Assembly: GCF_000013565.1 (NCBI RefSeq)
Contig: NC_007802.1
Span: 4,253,978-4,317,977 of the forward strand
DNA from: Jannaschia sp. CCS1
GTDB taxonomy: Bacteria > Pseudomonadota > Alphaproteobacteria > Rhodobacterales > Rhodobacteraceae
DNA length: 64,000 nucleotides
Direction: 5' to 3'
Below are positions 55,309 through 64,000 of this stretch, piece by piece. The stretch's first letter is position 1. Every line of letters starts with the position of its first letter. The position numbers and the translations under genes were made by a program. The notes under the pieces were generated by a model, which had not been told where the DNA came from, searched no databases, and saw only the letters and a program-made list of their open reading frames with translations.

Positions 55309-55647
55309 AATGTCCCTTTCTTTCTCGTTTTGGCATGGGTTTTCCACGCCGTTCAAGGTCCCGCGCCCAGTTTACAGGCGCAGTATGTGACGTCATTCTG
55401 ACGGGTATGATCCAGTATCTTTTGAACCACGCCACCCCTCCGGGATGCGGCCTTTTGTTTGAGACGAAAGCGTGAACAACTCCCTAACTCCGTCGCCCTT
55501 GATGCAGTGGATTTGATTTGTCTTGGACCTATCGGCGTGGCGACCGGCCAAATATCACCAGGCGCACCGCATGCGCCGGATAATCACAGCGAGCGGCAAG
55601 GGCTGCGAACCTGCTTAGCGCGATACACCGAATGTCGTTGCGCAACC
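55309..55647. promoter_or_regulatory. flagellin upstream region
   Basis: A gap of 339 bases that holds the fliC promoter and leader. On the minus strand TTAG-N7-TTCA (55487-55473) resembles the CtrA boxes elsewhere in the island but with two mismatches. If transcription begins there, the leader is about 150 bases, room for FlbT binding. No gene was seen. Confidence 0.35.
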
Positions 55648-55992
55648 TTAGCGACGCAACGAGGTGTGTGACGCAACAGAGGTGTCGGATTGGCTACGAC
55701 CATCGGCGCCGTAAGTTGTCAAAGTCGGCGCGCGGGCGGTCGTCAAGCGTGCGCGCGCCGCAGACACTCCGGCCTGAGACGCCAGCAACAAGCGCGCGTT
55801 TCTTGCCGCACTTTCTTTGATCTGTGCCAACTGATCGGCAGACGCTTTTTCGCGCGCCAGTTTGATAAAAGCCCGTTCAAGCTCGGGCGCCATCTTGGCC
55901 AGAACGTCCAGGTCCCCGGTCAGTAAAGCCGCATTCTGTATGTCGAGAAGTTCGGAAACCGTCGCCGCAGCCACTTTTCGTGATCCCATCAT
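55648..55992 (-). CDS. FlgN-like chaperone
   Basis: A 114-residue helical protein: ATVSELLDIQNAALLTGDLDVLAKMAPELERAFIKL and SAARNARLLLASQAGVSAARARL follow the pattern of FlgN, which guards FlgK and FlgL before export. The similarity is of pattern, not identity. An ATG three bases further on is an alternative start. It overlaps flgJ by four bases. Confidence 0.55.
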   Translation of the reverse strand: MMGSRKVAAATVSELLDIQNAALLTGDLDVLAKMAPELERAFIKLAREKASADQLAQIKESAARNARLLLASQAGVSAARARLTTARAPTLTTYGADGRSQSDTSVASHTSLRR

Positions 55993-56291
55993 TGCACGCC
56001 CTCCGACCGTCGCAAAAGTGATTGAAAGATAGATTCGGCCAAGCCAAGACCGCCTCGCTCTGAAATCGCGCTGGCATGCTGGTCGCGCAACATGGAGGAA
56101 AACTGTTCCTCTCCAATTCCCCCGCCGAAACTGTCATCGTCACGCGGTTCTCCGAAACCCGCATGTTTCAACATCTCCGCCAGGAAGGCGGCCTCCAGAT
56201 CTTGCGCTACCTCGCGTATTCGCGCGTGCGGGTCATCAGTAGGCATCGATCCGGCAGATCCGGGCGTTGAGGATAGAATCGGTGTCGTCAT
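55989..56291 (-). CDS. flgJ: FlgJ-type rod-binding protein (single domain)
   Basis: A 100-residue protein equal to the N-terminal rod-binding half of FlgJ: REVAQDLEAAFLAEMLKHAGFGE, EEQFSSMLRDQHASAISERGGLGLAESIF. The muramidase domain of enterobacterial FlgJ is absent, as usual in alphaproteobacteria, so rod growth must rely on another peptidoglycan hydrolase. It is divergent from fliK. Confidence 0.85.
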   Translation of the reverse strand: MTTPILSSTPGSAGSMPTDDPHARIREVAQDLEAAFLAEMLKHAGFGEPRDDDSFGGGIGEEQFSSMLRDQHASAISERGGLGLAESIFQSLLRRSEGVQ

Positions 56292-56404
56292 GAAACTCTC
56301 TCACATTTGAGGGATTTCTGCGAATTTGGCAGATGCATGTAAATAAATCGTAAGGAGATTGGCGGTTAGAAGGGCGAAGTAGACAGTAGAATTGGACAGC
56401 CAGA

Positions 56405-58243
56405 ATGGATGATCTGTTCCAGAACCTCGGCACCCCGGGGCGGGGCACACACTCTCGCAACCGGCCGGGTACGGAGATGAATGTCGCGCAAGGTGCGGCG
56501 TTCGGAGCCGCCTTCGAATCTCTGCCGGCAGACGAGGACGAGTGGACGATCCTCGACAGGCACAGCGGCCTTGCAGCGGACGTGCACGTCGGTAAGCGAT
56601 TGGGAACGGCGCAGGGGCAGGATCCCCTTCGAGATCAACCGCCGATCGCACCAAATGAAGGCGATGTCACCGACGCCATGTTCACGACTCAGCCGGGAAT
56701 AGTAAACACGACGCCTCTAATTGGCGGCCAGCCAGAAGACCCGTCGGTTTCAAACATGGTGATTGCGGCGCAACTTACGACTGTTGAAGCGGGCGGTGTC
56801 GCGGACATTTCTGACCAACGGGCAAGTGTTGGGCTGGTAATCACTCCAGGCCATGCGACCGTCGGCATGGGTCCTTTGGGTCAGACCAGCCGGTTGGCGA
56901 TGCCCGTGATCGAACGGAACGCAGGTGATCCGTCCGCCCTTCCAACTGCCACGCATAACGAAACCCGATATACGTCTACACCGTCGGGGCCAGGGGCCGT
57001 TCCGGTGGAGCGCATTGGCACATTGGCCTCGCCACCGACGATCACGTCGGTCGAGGGCAAAACAGCGCAAACCACACCGCTGACTGTCCCGTCGTCCGAC
57101 GGCGTGACAATTCCCCTATCGCTGCGGGGGACCGAAAATACGCCGCGCCCCACATCGGCGCTTGCGGCGCGGACGGGCTCTCAAGACCAGATGAGCATTT
57201 TGCCGGCGTCGAACTCCTTCGCGCCACAGCCAACCGGCAGTAATGGTACCAATGCCATCGGAACCCCCGATCAACGAGCTGCGCCAGCACTTGCGCCGAC
57301 CGCTCGCGACACTCTCCCAAAAATCGGTGGGGCGGAGCAAGCATCCACGCAGACTCCTCTGCTAACCGATGCAAAGGGGATGCCGCACTCACCGCTCACC
57401 GCACAAATGCGAGAAGCCAACCCACCGAGTGACGCACGCTCGACAGATGCACTCACACCGCCGCGCACAACGGTTCCGCAACCACCTCAGTCAAGCCCAC
57501 CCGGTAGCTTGGTTTCCGCAGCGTCCATGTCGGCTAGCGGTGACCCGGACCCCGAGTCGATCTTCGATAAGAACCACGCAGAATTGCCCCGATCCGGCGA
57601 CTCTGCGCCTGCACGCACGGGCAGCTGGGCCATCACGCCTGCCACCGCAGCCGCACCGGTGATCTCCGCTCCCATGCAGTCCATTCTCAGCCCGATGTCG
57701 GGCCTATCGACGATGCCTATGCATCCAGATATCAGCGCAGACCCTTTGGCAGACCTCGACTTTTCCGTTCAAAGCTTGTCTGCAACCTCCACGACAGCCG
57801 CGCCGCCGTCCGCGTCCATCTTTGCACAAGCCTCCTCCGCCACCGCCCAAGTGGTCGCGCAGCAAGTTGCTGCGGCGTTGTCGAAAGGCAATCCTGCCTC
57901 GGACGCCCCGTTGGAACTTGCGCTGGACCCGCCGGAACTTGGGCGGTTGCGCATGCAAATTACGGAAATCGCAGGTGTCATGACCCTCATGATTCAGGCC
58001 GAACGGCCAGAAACAGCGGATTTGGTGCGTCGACATCTGGAACTTTTGGCGCGGGAATTCGCGCAGGAAGGCCTGGATGCTCCATCGGTCCACGTCTCGC
58101 AAGAAGGGGCCGGTGACGGTCGACAGCACTTGCCGGGTGACAGCGCCGATGCAGCCGCCCCCTCAACCGTTGATGACCCAACCGATGCCTCACCGCCCGA
58201 AATAGGCCGCGCTGCACGCAGCGGACTAGACCTCAGATTATAG
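56405..58243 (+). CDS. fliK: flagellar hook-length control protein FliK
   Basis: A 612-residue exported ruler. The first 480 residues are Pro/Thr/Ser-rich and poorly structured, as in other FliK proteins; the C-terminal domain (PLELALDPPELGRLRMQITEIAGVMTLMIQAERPETADLVRRHLELL) is the part that acts on FlhB to change export class. The exact start is uncertain; ATG 56405 is the first in frame. flgD follows by ten bases. Confidence 0.85.
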   Translation: MDDLFQNLGTPGRGTHSRNRPGTEMNVAQGAAFGAAFESLPADEDEWTILDRHSGLAADVHVGKRLGTAQGQDPLRDQPPIAPNEGDVTDAMFTTQPGIVNTTPLIGGQPEDPSVSNMVIAAQLTTVEAGGVADISDQRASVGLVITPGHATVGMGPLGQTSRLAMPVIERNAGDPSALPTATHNETRYTSTPSGPGAVPVERIGTLASPPTITSVEGKTAQTTPLTVPSSDGVTIPLSLRGTENTPRPTSALAARTGSQDQMSILPASNSFAPQPTGSNGTNAIGTPDQRAAPALAPTARDTLPKIGGAEQASTQTPLLTDAKGMPHSPLTAQMREANPPSDARSTDALTPPRTTVPQPPQSSPPGSLVSAASMSASGDPDPESIFDKNHAELPRSGDSAPARTGSWAITPATAAAPVISAPMQSILSPMSGLSTMPMHPDISADPLADLDFSVQSLSATSTTAAPPSASIFAQASSATAQVVAQQVAAALSKGNPASDAPLELALDPPELGRLRMQITEIAGVMTLMIQAERPETADLVRRHLELLAREFAQEGLDAPSVHVSQEGAGDGRQHLPGDSADAAAPSTVDDPTDASPPEIGRAARSGLDLRL

Positions 58244-58253
58244 GAGCCGAACC

Positions 58254-58919
58254 ATGGACATTCTCCCAGCCGGTCAAACATCCCCCGGCACAGCCACTGC
58301 CGTTCAGGACAATACCACTGCCGCCTCGATCACGTCGGACTTTGACATGTTCCTGCGGCTTCTGACGACCCAGATGCAGAACCAGGATCCTTTGAATCCG
58401 TCGGATTCAACGGAATACACCGCACAACTCGCGACGTTTTCCGGCGTGGAACAACAAGTGGAAACCAACGACCTGCTGCGTGATCTGCAGGCCAGCTTCG
58501 CGTCGATGAACATGGGGCAACTCTCCGGCTGGATCGGGATGGAGGCGCGGGCAGATATGCCCGTGAACTTCACCGGCCAGCCCACGACTGTTCAGATCAC
58601 GCCGAACTCCTTTGCGGACCGGGTAGAATTGGTCGTGCGCAATCAGGCCGGGGATGTCGTCGCATCCACTCCCGCCGTGCTTGGGCAAGAGCCGTTTGCC
58701 TGGGATGGACGCGGCAATGACGGCTTTCCACTGCCCAACGGCACCTACACCCTGTCCGCCCAAAGTTGGAGCGGCGAGAATATTCTGGATGAGCGCGCCG
58801 CCTTCATTTTCAGCGAGATTTCAGAAGCGCAAACCATCGCCGGGGAGGTGTACGTTACAATGGAAAACGGCGTGACCATTCCCGCTGACACGGTGCAGGG
58901 GCTCAGGCGCGCGAATTAG
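58254..58919 (+). CDS. flgD: hook capping protein FlgD
   Basis: A 221-residue protein: SDFDMFLRLLTTQMQNQDPLNPSDSTEYTAQLATFSGVEQQV is the conserved N-terminus; the C-terminal part contains FAWDGRGNDGFPLPNGTYTLS, the tudor-like/FlgD-Ig region. It caps the growing hook and allows FlgE to polymerise. It closes the flagellar island. Confidence 0.95.
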   Translation: MDILPAGQTSPGTATAVQDNTTAASITSDFDMFLRLLTTQMQNQDPLNPSDSTEYTAQLATFSGVEQQVETNDLLRDLQASFASMNMGQLSGWIGMEARADMPVNFTGQPTTVQITPNSFADRVELVVRNQAGDVVASTPAVLGQEPFAWDGRGNDGFPLPNGTYTLSAQSWSGENILDERAAFIFSEISEAQTIAGEVYVTMENGVTIPADTVQGLRRAN

Positions 58920-59002
58920 GGCAACTGACAGCCCTTGCATCGCCCAACTTCCGGCGCGGAGGACCTGACGTCCAACCTGCCAATAACTGGCGACGCGCTC
59001 AG

Positions 59003-60532
59003 CTAAAACAGCACCCAGACCAGTGCCGCTCCCAGACCAACGGCCAAGCCACCAAGCCCGATGGCCAAACGTTCCGGCCAACGACTGGGCGGGGTCGGTT
59101 TCAACGGATGGGCCTGCGCAATTAGCGCGGCTTCCGCCAGCTGCGGCAGACGCGGCCCAAAGCGGGACAGCACCTTTACGGTGCGGAACAGATCCCGCGC
59201 TATCGCCTGAGGACCAATGGATTTGGCAATATAAGTTTCAACCTCTGGCTGCGCGACAGCCCAGATATTCAGGTCCGGATCAAGCGATCTGCCGACACCT
59301 TCCACAACGACCATCGTCCGTTGCAGAAGGATCAGCTCGGTCCGCGTCTCCATCCCGAATCGTTCGGTCACCTCAAACAGATAGGCCAGCAGCCGCCCCA
59401 TTGAGATCCGAGAAGCCTCCATCCCGAAAATCGGCTCCCCGACAGAGCGGAGGGCTTGGGCAAACTCTCCGACATCGCGGTCAGCGGGTACATAACCCGC
59501 CTCGAAATGCACCTCGGCCACACGTCGGTAGTCCTTGCGGATAAAGCCCATCAAAATCTCGGCGTAGACACGGCGCGTGTATTCGTCGATCCGCCCCATA
59601 ATCCCGAAATCAAGGGCAACGACGTCTCCGTTCGGGGCGACCTTCAGATTGCCCTGGTGCATGTCCGCATGAAAAAACCCATCCCGCAGCGCGTGACGCA
59701 GGAACATCGTCAGCACCGTCGCACCCAACTTGCGTTTGTCATGTCCCGCGGCATCAATAGCCACCAAATCCGAGAGAGGCAGCCCATCCGCCCATCCCAG
59801 CACCATCATACGGCGCGTGGACATGCCCCATTCGACCTTGGGGACAACAAAACCCTCATCATTTGCGGTATTGGCGGCAAATTCGCCAGCGGCAGAGGCC
59901 TCGATCCGCAGGTCAAGCTCTTGCAAAACCACGCCTTCGAAATGGTCGATCACGTCACGCGGACGCAAGCGGCGCGACGATGGCGACAGGTTCTCTACCA
60001 GCGTCGCGATCAGGTGGAAGGCATCGACGTCTTTCTTGAACGCACGCTCGATGCCCGGGCGCAGGATCTTCACGGCGACCTCTCGGCCAGACTCTGCAAG
60101 CGTTGCACGATGAACCTGGGCGATGGAGGCCGCGGCAACGGGCTCCGAGAAGGCGGAAAATGTATCTTCCAGCGGGCCATCCAACTCATCAGCCACGACC
60201 TGCCGCGCCTCAACCACAGAGAATGGTGGCAGTTTGTCTTGCAGAACCTGCAATTCCAGCGCCATGTCGGGACCGACAACATCGGGCCGGGTCGAAAGGA
60301 TCTGCCCAAATTTGATGTAGGCGGGGCCGAGGGCCGTCAGCGCACGGGGCACGGGTGGGACATTCGGATCACCCTTCAATCCCAGCCATTTGAACGGCCA
60401 CCCCAAAACACGCGCGGCCAGACGGATCGGTGCCGGCGCGTCGAGAGCCTCCAGCACAGCCCCCATGGCCCCGGTCCTTTCGAACGTGGCGCCCGTGCGG
60501 ATAAGCCGCCAGATGTTGTGAGGACCGCGCAC
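59003..60532 (-). CDS. ubiB: ubiquinone biosynthesis protein UbiB (ABC1 atypical kinase)
   Basis: A 509-residue membrane-associated protein. PAYIKFGQILSTRPDVVG holds the KxGQ motif, AVKILRPGIE the ATP-Lys, and DMHQGNLKVAPNGDVVALDFGIMG the catalytic loop and DFG. Two C-terminal hydrophobic segments (LAIGLGGLAVGLGAALVWVLF) anchor it. It starts with GTG at 60532, directly after the ubiE stop. It works in the supply of lipid precursors to the Coq complex. Confidence 0.95.
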   Translation of the reverse strand: MRGPHNIWRLIRTGATFERTGAMGAVLEALDAPAPIRLAARVLGWPFKWLGLKGDPNVPPVPRALTALGPAYIKFGQILSTRPDVVGPDMALELQVLQDKLPPFSVVEARQVVADELDGPLEDTFSAFSEPVAAASIAQVHRATLAESGREVAVKILRPGIERAFKKDVDAFHLIATLVENLSPSSRRLRPRDVIDHFEGVVLQELDLRIEASAAGEFAANTANDEGFVVPKVEWGMSTRRMMVLGWADGLPLSDLVAIDAAGHDKRKLGATVLTMFLRHALRDGFFHADMHQGNLKVAPNGDVVALDFGIMGRIDEYTRRVYAEILMGFIRKDYRRVAEVHFEAGYVPADRDVGEFAQALRSVGEPIFGMEASRISMGRLLAYLFEVTERFGMETRTELILLQRTMVVVEGVGRSLDPDLNIWAVAQPEVETYIAKSIGPQAIARDLFRTVKVLSRFGPRLPQLAEAALIAQAHPLKPTPPSRWPERLAIGLGGLAVGLGAALVWVLF

Positions 60533-61279
60533 CTACAGCTTCCAACCCGAATGCAGCGCGGCGATCCCCATCGAGAGGTTGCGATACTTCACCTGATCAA
60601 AACCCGCGTCGCGGATCATGCCTGCGAACGTGTCCTGATCCGGGAACTTGCGGATCGACTCCACAAGATACTGATAGCTGTCGCGGTCTCCGGCAATCAC
60701 TTGCCCCATCCGGGGGATCACGTTGAACGAATACAGGTCGTACAACTTTTGCATGCCGTCATTGGGCAATTGCGAGAACTCCAGCACCATCAACCGCCCG
60801 CCAGGTTTCAGAACACGGTACGCCTCGGACAGGGCATCGTTGATCCTAGTCACGTTACGGATGCCGAAGCTGATCGTGTAGACATCGAAACTGTTATCGG
60901 CGAAGGGCAGGGCCATCGCATCCCCGCAGACCCAGGACAGACTGTTGGCCATCGCCTCCGCTTCGGCACGCTTTTCGCCCTCATCCAGCATGGACTGTGT
61001 CATGTCGAAGACGGTCGCATGGGCCCCCGGTGCACGCTTCAGGAACCGGAACGCGATATCGCCGGTGCCGCCCGCCACATCCAGCAGCGTCACGCCATCG
61101 CGCGGAGCGAGCCAATCCATCATCGCATCTTTCCAGACCCGGTGGATGCCTACGCTCATGACGTCGTTCATGACATCGTACTTGGACGCCACATTGGTGA
61201 AGACGCCGTGAACCATCCCGGCCTTCTGATCTTCGGCCACGTCCTGAAATCCGAAGTGGGTGGTCTTGTCATTTGCCAT
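60533..61279 (-). CDS. ubiE: ubiquinone/menaquinone C-methyltransferase
   Basis: A 248-residue SAM-dependent enzyme that methylates the ring carbon of demethoxy-ubiquinol. The SAM site [15 protein letters not shown], then [12 protein letters not shown] and [13 protein letters not shown] are typical. It is transcribed with ubiB on the minus strand and divergent from mutM. Confidence 0.96.
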   Translation of the reverse strand: MANDKTTHFGFQDVAEDQKAGMVHGVFTNVASKYDVMNDVMSVGIHRVWKDAMMDWLAPRDGVTLLDVAGGTGDIAFRFLKRAPGAHATVFDMTQSMLDEGEKRAEAEAMANSLSWVCGDAMALPFADNSFDVYTISFGIRNVTRINDALSEAYRVLKPGGRLMVLEFSQLPNDGMQKLYDLYSFNVIPRMGQVIAGDRDSYQYLVESIRKFPDQDTFAGMIRDAGFDQVKYRNLSMGIAALHSGWKL

Positions 61280-61367
61280 GGGACTTGTCCTTTATTCGCC
61301 TCGCCCCCTCTTATAGGGCGGAGCCAAGGGGCCGCAACGGACCCTCTGCGAGATAGGAAAGCCCGAT

Positions 61368-62219
61368 TTGCCCGAACTTCCAGAGGTAGAGACAGTGCGT
61401 CGCGGCCTGGCCCCGGTGTTGGAAGGGGCGCGGATCGCCCAAGCGGCGGTGAACCGCCCCGATCTGCGCTGGCCGTTTCCGGACAACATGGCGCAGCGGC
61501 TGACTGGGGCGACGGTCACTGCCCTGCGGCGTCGGTCAAAATACATCCTTGCCGATCTTGATACCGGGGAGACGTTGCTGATCCATCTGGGGATGTCCGG
61601 GCGCATGCAGATCTCGGGCGATGTCATCGGCAGTTTTCACCACACTCATCCGGCAGCAGCGAAGCACGACCACGTTGTTCTTGATACCGACGCCGGCGCG
61701 CGGATCACCTTCAACGACGCACGCCGGTTCGGCGCGATGGACCTGATGGACACCGCCACGCAGGATCAGCACTGGCTGCTCCGCGACCTGGGGCCGGAAC
61801 CTTTGGGCAATGCGTTTAATGAAGCGCATCTGGTTGCTGCGTTCAAAGGCAAGCGGTCACCGGTCAAAACAGCGCTGCTCGATCAACGCATCGTCTCGGG
61901 CCTTGGCAACATATATGTGTGTGAGGCGCTATGGCGGGCCGGGATCAGTCCCCTGAGACAAGCGGGAAAGATCGCGGCGGTCCGAGTCGCCACCCTTGTT
62001 CCGATCATCCGCGATGTCCTAACGGAAGCTATCGAAGCCGGTGGCTCTTCCTTACGAGATCATCGGCAAGCAACCGGGGAACTGGGATATTTTCAACACA
62101 CCTTTAGGGTGTATGGGCGGGAAGGCCAACGGTGCCAAACCCCAGATTGCGCTGAAAAAATCCTGCGCAAGGTGCAGTCGGGACGCTCCAGTTTCTACTG
62201 TCCGGCCTGTCAGAGATAA
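61368..62219 (+). CDS. mutM: formamidopyrimidine-DNA glycosylase
   Basis: A 283-residue repair enzyme that removes 8-oxoguanine. The start is TTG at 61368, seven bases after AGGAAAG; it must be here because the catalytic Pro comes next ([13 protein letters not shown]). The H2TH region is [25 protein letters not shown] and the zinc finger C-x4-C...C-x2-C ends the protein (CQTPDC...CPACQR). It is divergent from ubiE. Confidence 0.96.
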   Translation: MPELPEVETVRRGLAPVLEGARIAQAAVNRPDLRWPFPDNMAQRLTGATVTALRRRSKYILADLDTGETLLIHLGMSGRMQISGDVIGSFHHTHPAAAKHDHVVLDTDAGARITFNDARRFGAMDLMDTATQDQHWLLRDLGPEPLGNAFNEAHLVAAFKGKRSPVKTALLDQRIVSGLGNIYVCEALWRAGISPLRQAGKIAAVRVATLVPIIRDVLTEAIEAGGSSLRDHRQATGELGYFQHTFRVYGREGQRCQTPDCAEKILRKVQSGRSSFYCPACQR

Positions 62220-62284
62220 CTTGAACCCCGCGCCATCGGTGCTAACCCTCATGGCTCTGGTGCAACAGCGGATGAGCGCATTCC

Positions 62285-63061
62285 ATGGCCTACGAGACCC
62301 TGATCGTCGACGTTGAAGATCATATCTGCCTCATTAAGCTGAACCGTCCCGACGCGCTGAATGCGTTGAATGCGCAATTGCTGGAGGAGTTGGGCAAAGC
62401 GCTGAAAGCGGCAGAGGGCAACGACAAGGTGCGCTGCATCGTGTTGACCGGCTCCGACAAGGCCTTTGCCGCCGGAGCCGACGTGACCGAGATGGCGGGC
62501 AAGAGTTTTGTCGATGTCGTGTTCGAGGACATGTTCGCCAAGGACGACCGAGCCATCCGCGCCATTCGCAAGCCGATGATCGCCGCCGTGGCAGGCTATG
62601 CCTTGGGCGGCGGGTGCGAGTTGGCCATGATCTGCGACTTCATCATCGCGGCCGAGAATGCGAAGTTTGGGCAGCCCGAGATCAATCTGGGCGTCATTGC
62701 GGGCATGGGCGGCACCCAGCGCCTGACCAAGCTGGTGGGCAAGTCCAAGGCGATGGACATGCATCTGACGGGGCGGTTCATGACAGCCGAAGAGGCTGAG
62801 CGCTCCGGGCTGGTATCGCGGGTCGTGCCAGTGAAGAAGCTGATGGAAGAGGCGATGGGCGCGGCGACGAAGATCTCCGAGAAATCCGCCATTGCAACCA
62901 TGGCCGCGAAGGAGGCCGTGAACCGCGCCGAGGAAACCCCGCTGAGCGAAGGTCTGCTTTTTGAGCGGCGTCTGTTCCATTCGTTGTTTGCCACCGAAGA
63001 TCAATCCGAGGGTATGACCGCCTTTATCGAAAAGCGAGAGCCGCAGTTCCGGGACAAGTAG
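62285..63061 (+). CDS. enoyl-CoA hydratase
   Basis: A 258-residue crotonase-fold enzyme. The oxyanion hole is made by [12 protein letters not shown] and [14 protein letters not shown], which include the two catalytic Glu residues around 116 and 136. It hydrates trans-2-enoyl-CoA in beta-oxidation. The place between mutM and rpsT is well conserved among Rhodobacterales. Confidence 0.94.
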   Translation: MAYETLIVDVEDHICLIKLNRPDALNALNAQLLEELGKALKAAEGNDKVRCIVLTGSDKAFAAGADVTEMAGKSFVDVVFEDMFAKDDRAIRAIRKPMIAAVAGYALGGGCELAMICDFIIAAENAKFGQPEINLGVIAGMGGTQRLTKLVGKSKAMDMHLTGRFMTAEEAERSGLVSRVVPVKKLMEEAMGAATKISEKSAIATMAAKEAVNRAEETPLSEGLLFERRLFHSLFATEDQSEGMTAFIEKREPQFRDK

Positions 63062-63237
63062 TTTCGGGACAATTGGGCTTCCCTTTTGGATGCACATTCC
63101 CTAAATGACGCCGTAGACATGCGTGTGAGGCCCGCTTTGGCCAGATTCGCCCGGTAGTGAACCCGGGCCGACGGGACCCCCGCGCGTTAGACAATTTGTA
63201 TACGCCCATCCATGGGCCCCGAGAAAGGATCACCACC

Positions 63238-63504
63238 ATGGCAAATTCGCCTCAAGCCAAGAAACGCGCCCGCCAGAACGAGCGTCGCTTTGCCATCAAC
63301 AAAGCCCGCCGCTCCCGCATCCGGACGCATTTGCGGACCGTTGAAGAAGCGATCGCGTCCGGCGACCAGGCCGCAGCGACAGCAGCTTTGAAAGCCGCCC
63401 AGCCCGAGATGATGCGCGGTGTGACCAAGGGTGTCATGCACAAGAATACCGCGGCGCGTAAAATGTCGCGCCTGTCCTCGCGGGTTAAAGCGCTCGGCGC
63501 ATAA
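63238..63504 (+). CDS. rpsT: ribosomal protein S20
   Basis: An 88-residue basic helical protein of the 30S subunit: [36 protein letters not shown] and [19 protein letters not shown] are diagnostic. GAAAGGA lies seven bases before ATG 63238. A terminator follows 25 bases after the stop. Confidence 0.97.
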   Translation: MANSPQAKKRARQNERRFAINKARRSRIRTHLRTVEEAIASGDQAAATAALKAAQPEMMRGVTKGVMHKNTAARKMSRLSSRVKALGA

Positions 63505-63529
63505 GCGCTTCCAGCCAAACCCTACGTTG

Positions 63530-63559
63530 AAGGCGCTCCATCACCGGGGCGCCTTTTTT
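63530..63559 (+). terminator. rho-independent terminator of rpsT
   Basis: AAGGCGC (63530-63536) pairs with GCGCCTT (63549-63555), followed by T residues up to 63559. Stem, loop of 12 bases and T-tract are all present. Confidence 0.9.
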
Positions 63560-63612
63560 GCATCCAAATTTGCGTGCCGTCTCAAGGCTATAATCGACGC
63601 GCTAAGATTCGA

Positions 63613-63627
63613 TTTAAGGAAGGTTAA
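63613..63627 (+). promoter_or_regulatory. CtrA-like box downstream of rpsT
   Basis: TTTA (63613-63616), seven bases, TTAA (63624-63627) is one mismatch from TTAA-N7-TTAA; read with a six-base gap it is TTAA on both sides. The spot is upstream of where dnaA is expected, so it might time dnaA or origin firing. Very short motif, may be chance. Confidence 0.25.
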
Positions 63628-63790
63628 GAGTCAAGCGCGAAGACATGTTGCGAGGTCGACGCGACTCCCGATAACTTAGCCCCAGCGAGTCAGACGCCTT
63701 GGGGGTGGATGAGGGGCACCGGGCCCCATTCGATATGTCGGACAAAACGCGGACAACGTTTTGGTCATCTTTGGCAGGTAACGTCAAAGA

Positions 63791-64000
63791 ATGTCGAATT
63801 GGGTACAATTGGAAGAAGGCGCAGTCCGTTTGGAGTGCAAAGGATCCTTATCCAAGGTGTGCGAAAACCCTCACGTGATCGAACAGCGCGGGACGTATCT
63901 CGGGCACCGTTGGCAAACCAGCGGGCCGAAGGTTGGTCCTCGCCTCGAAAACGCCACGGTGACAAGGCAGGACGCCTCGCAGGCAGAAACTGGTGAGAAC
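63791..64000 (+). CDS. open frame cut by the window end, possible 5' region of dnaA
   Basis: An ATG at 63791 opens a frame of 70 codons that runs off the window. The translation (MSNWVQLEEGAVRLECKGSL...) does not resemble DnaA or another family I know, and no ribosome site is seen, so it may be chance. A GTG in the same frame at 63959 (VTRQDASQAE) is another possible start. By gene order dnaA should begin about here. Confidence 0.2.
   Translation, partial: MSNWVQLEEGAVRLECKGSLSKVCENPHVIEQRGTYLGHRWQTSGPKVGPRLENATVTRQDASQAETGEN

Noticed and set aside
59456..61561. A 701-codon open frame on the plus strand
   Set aside because: It is antisense to ubiB, ubiE and the start of mutM; its translation is rich in His, Arg and Gln with no domain, while both opposite genes have full motifs.
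63840..63860. DnaA box, evidence for oriC
   Set aside because: TTATCCAAG has two mismatches in nine, and no second copy or AT-rich unwinding element was found nearby.

Overview
The window looks like a chromosomal segment of a flagellated alphaproteobacterium of the order Rhodobacterales (roseobacter type). The pointers are high GC content, the flagellin regulators FlbT and FlaF, a DUF1217 flagellar protein, a MotE-like protein, CtrA-like boxes in front of flagellar operons, a complete protocatechuate branch with a PcaQ-type regulator, and the block ubiB-ubiE-mutM-enoyl-CoA hydratase-rpsT, which in this group usually lies just before dnaA. Identifications rest on reading motifs and gene order; no database search was run.

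Layout. 1-5494: a tightly overlapping operon of a PP2C phosphatase (5' end cut off), a GTPase-like protein whose P-loop has decayed, a dynamin-like large GTPase, a smaller GTPase and two proteins that look like roadblock/LC7 domains. I do not recognise this as a described system; it is the best candidate for something new. 5662-7704: an MHYT-GGDEF-EAL cyclic-di-GMP enzyme on the minus strand. 7918-16646: a catabolic cluster of unknown substrate: M20 amidohydrolase, creatinase-like M24 protein, AA_synth protein, alpha/beta hydrolase, luciferase-like flavin monooxygenase, aldehyde dehydrogenase, double cupin and two Lin0512 proteins, with a LysR regulator facing a perfect palindrome. 16643-21283: 4-hydroxybenzoate and protocatechuate degradation (pcaQ, pobA, pcaC, pcaH, pcaG) ending in a beta-keto acid cleavage enzyme. 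21322-25633: a TetR regulator, a probable operator and a periplasmic molybdenum hydroxylase with its iron-sulfur subunit, a dihaem cytochrome c and a small membrane protein. 25693-26595: a CRP-like domain fused to an acyltransferase-like domain.

26660-58919 is a flagellar island of about 32 kb: motB, flgE, flgK, flgL, flgI / fliP, fliN, fliH, fliF / fliL, motE, motA, flhA, fliR, flhB / a second fliL, flgH, flgA, flgG, flgF, fliQ, fliE, flgC, flgB / fliI / DUF1217, flbT, flaF, fliC, flgN-like, flgJ / fliK, flgD. It supplies most of the export gate, rod, rings, hook, filament and stator. A full-length fliG, fliM, fliD, fliS and all chemotaxis genes are absent, but a 162-residue protein behind fliP carries a FliG-middle-domain-like EHP segment. 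Three sites of the form TTAA-N7-TTAA with one mismatch precede motB, flgE and the fliF/fliL divergence, which suggests CtrA control.

59003-64000: housekeeping genes ubiB, ubiE, mutM, an enoyl-CoA hydratase and rpsT with its terminator, then a weakly coding stretch where the 5' region of dnaA would be expected.
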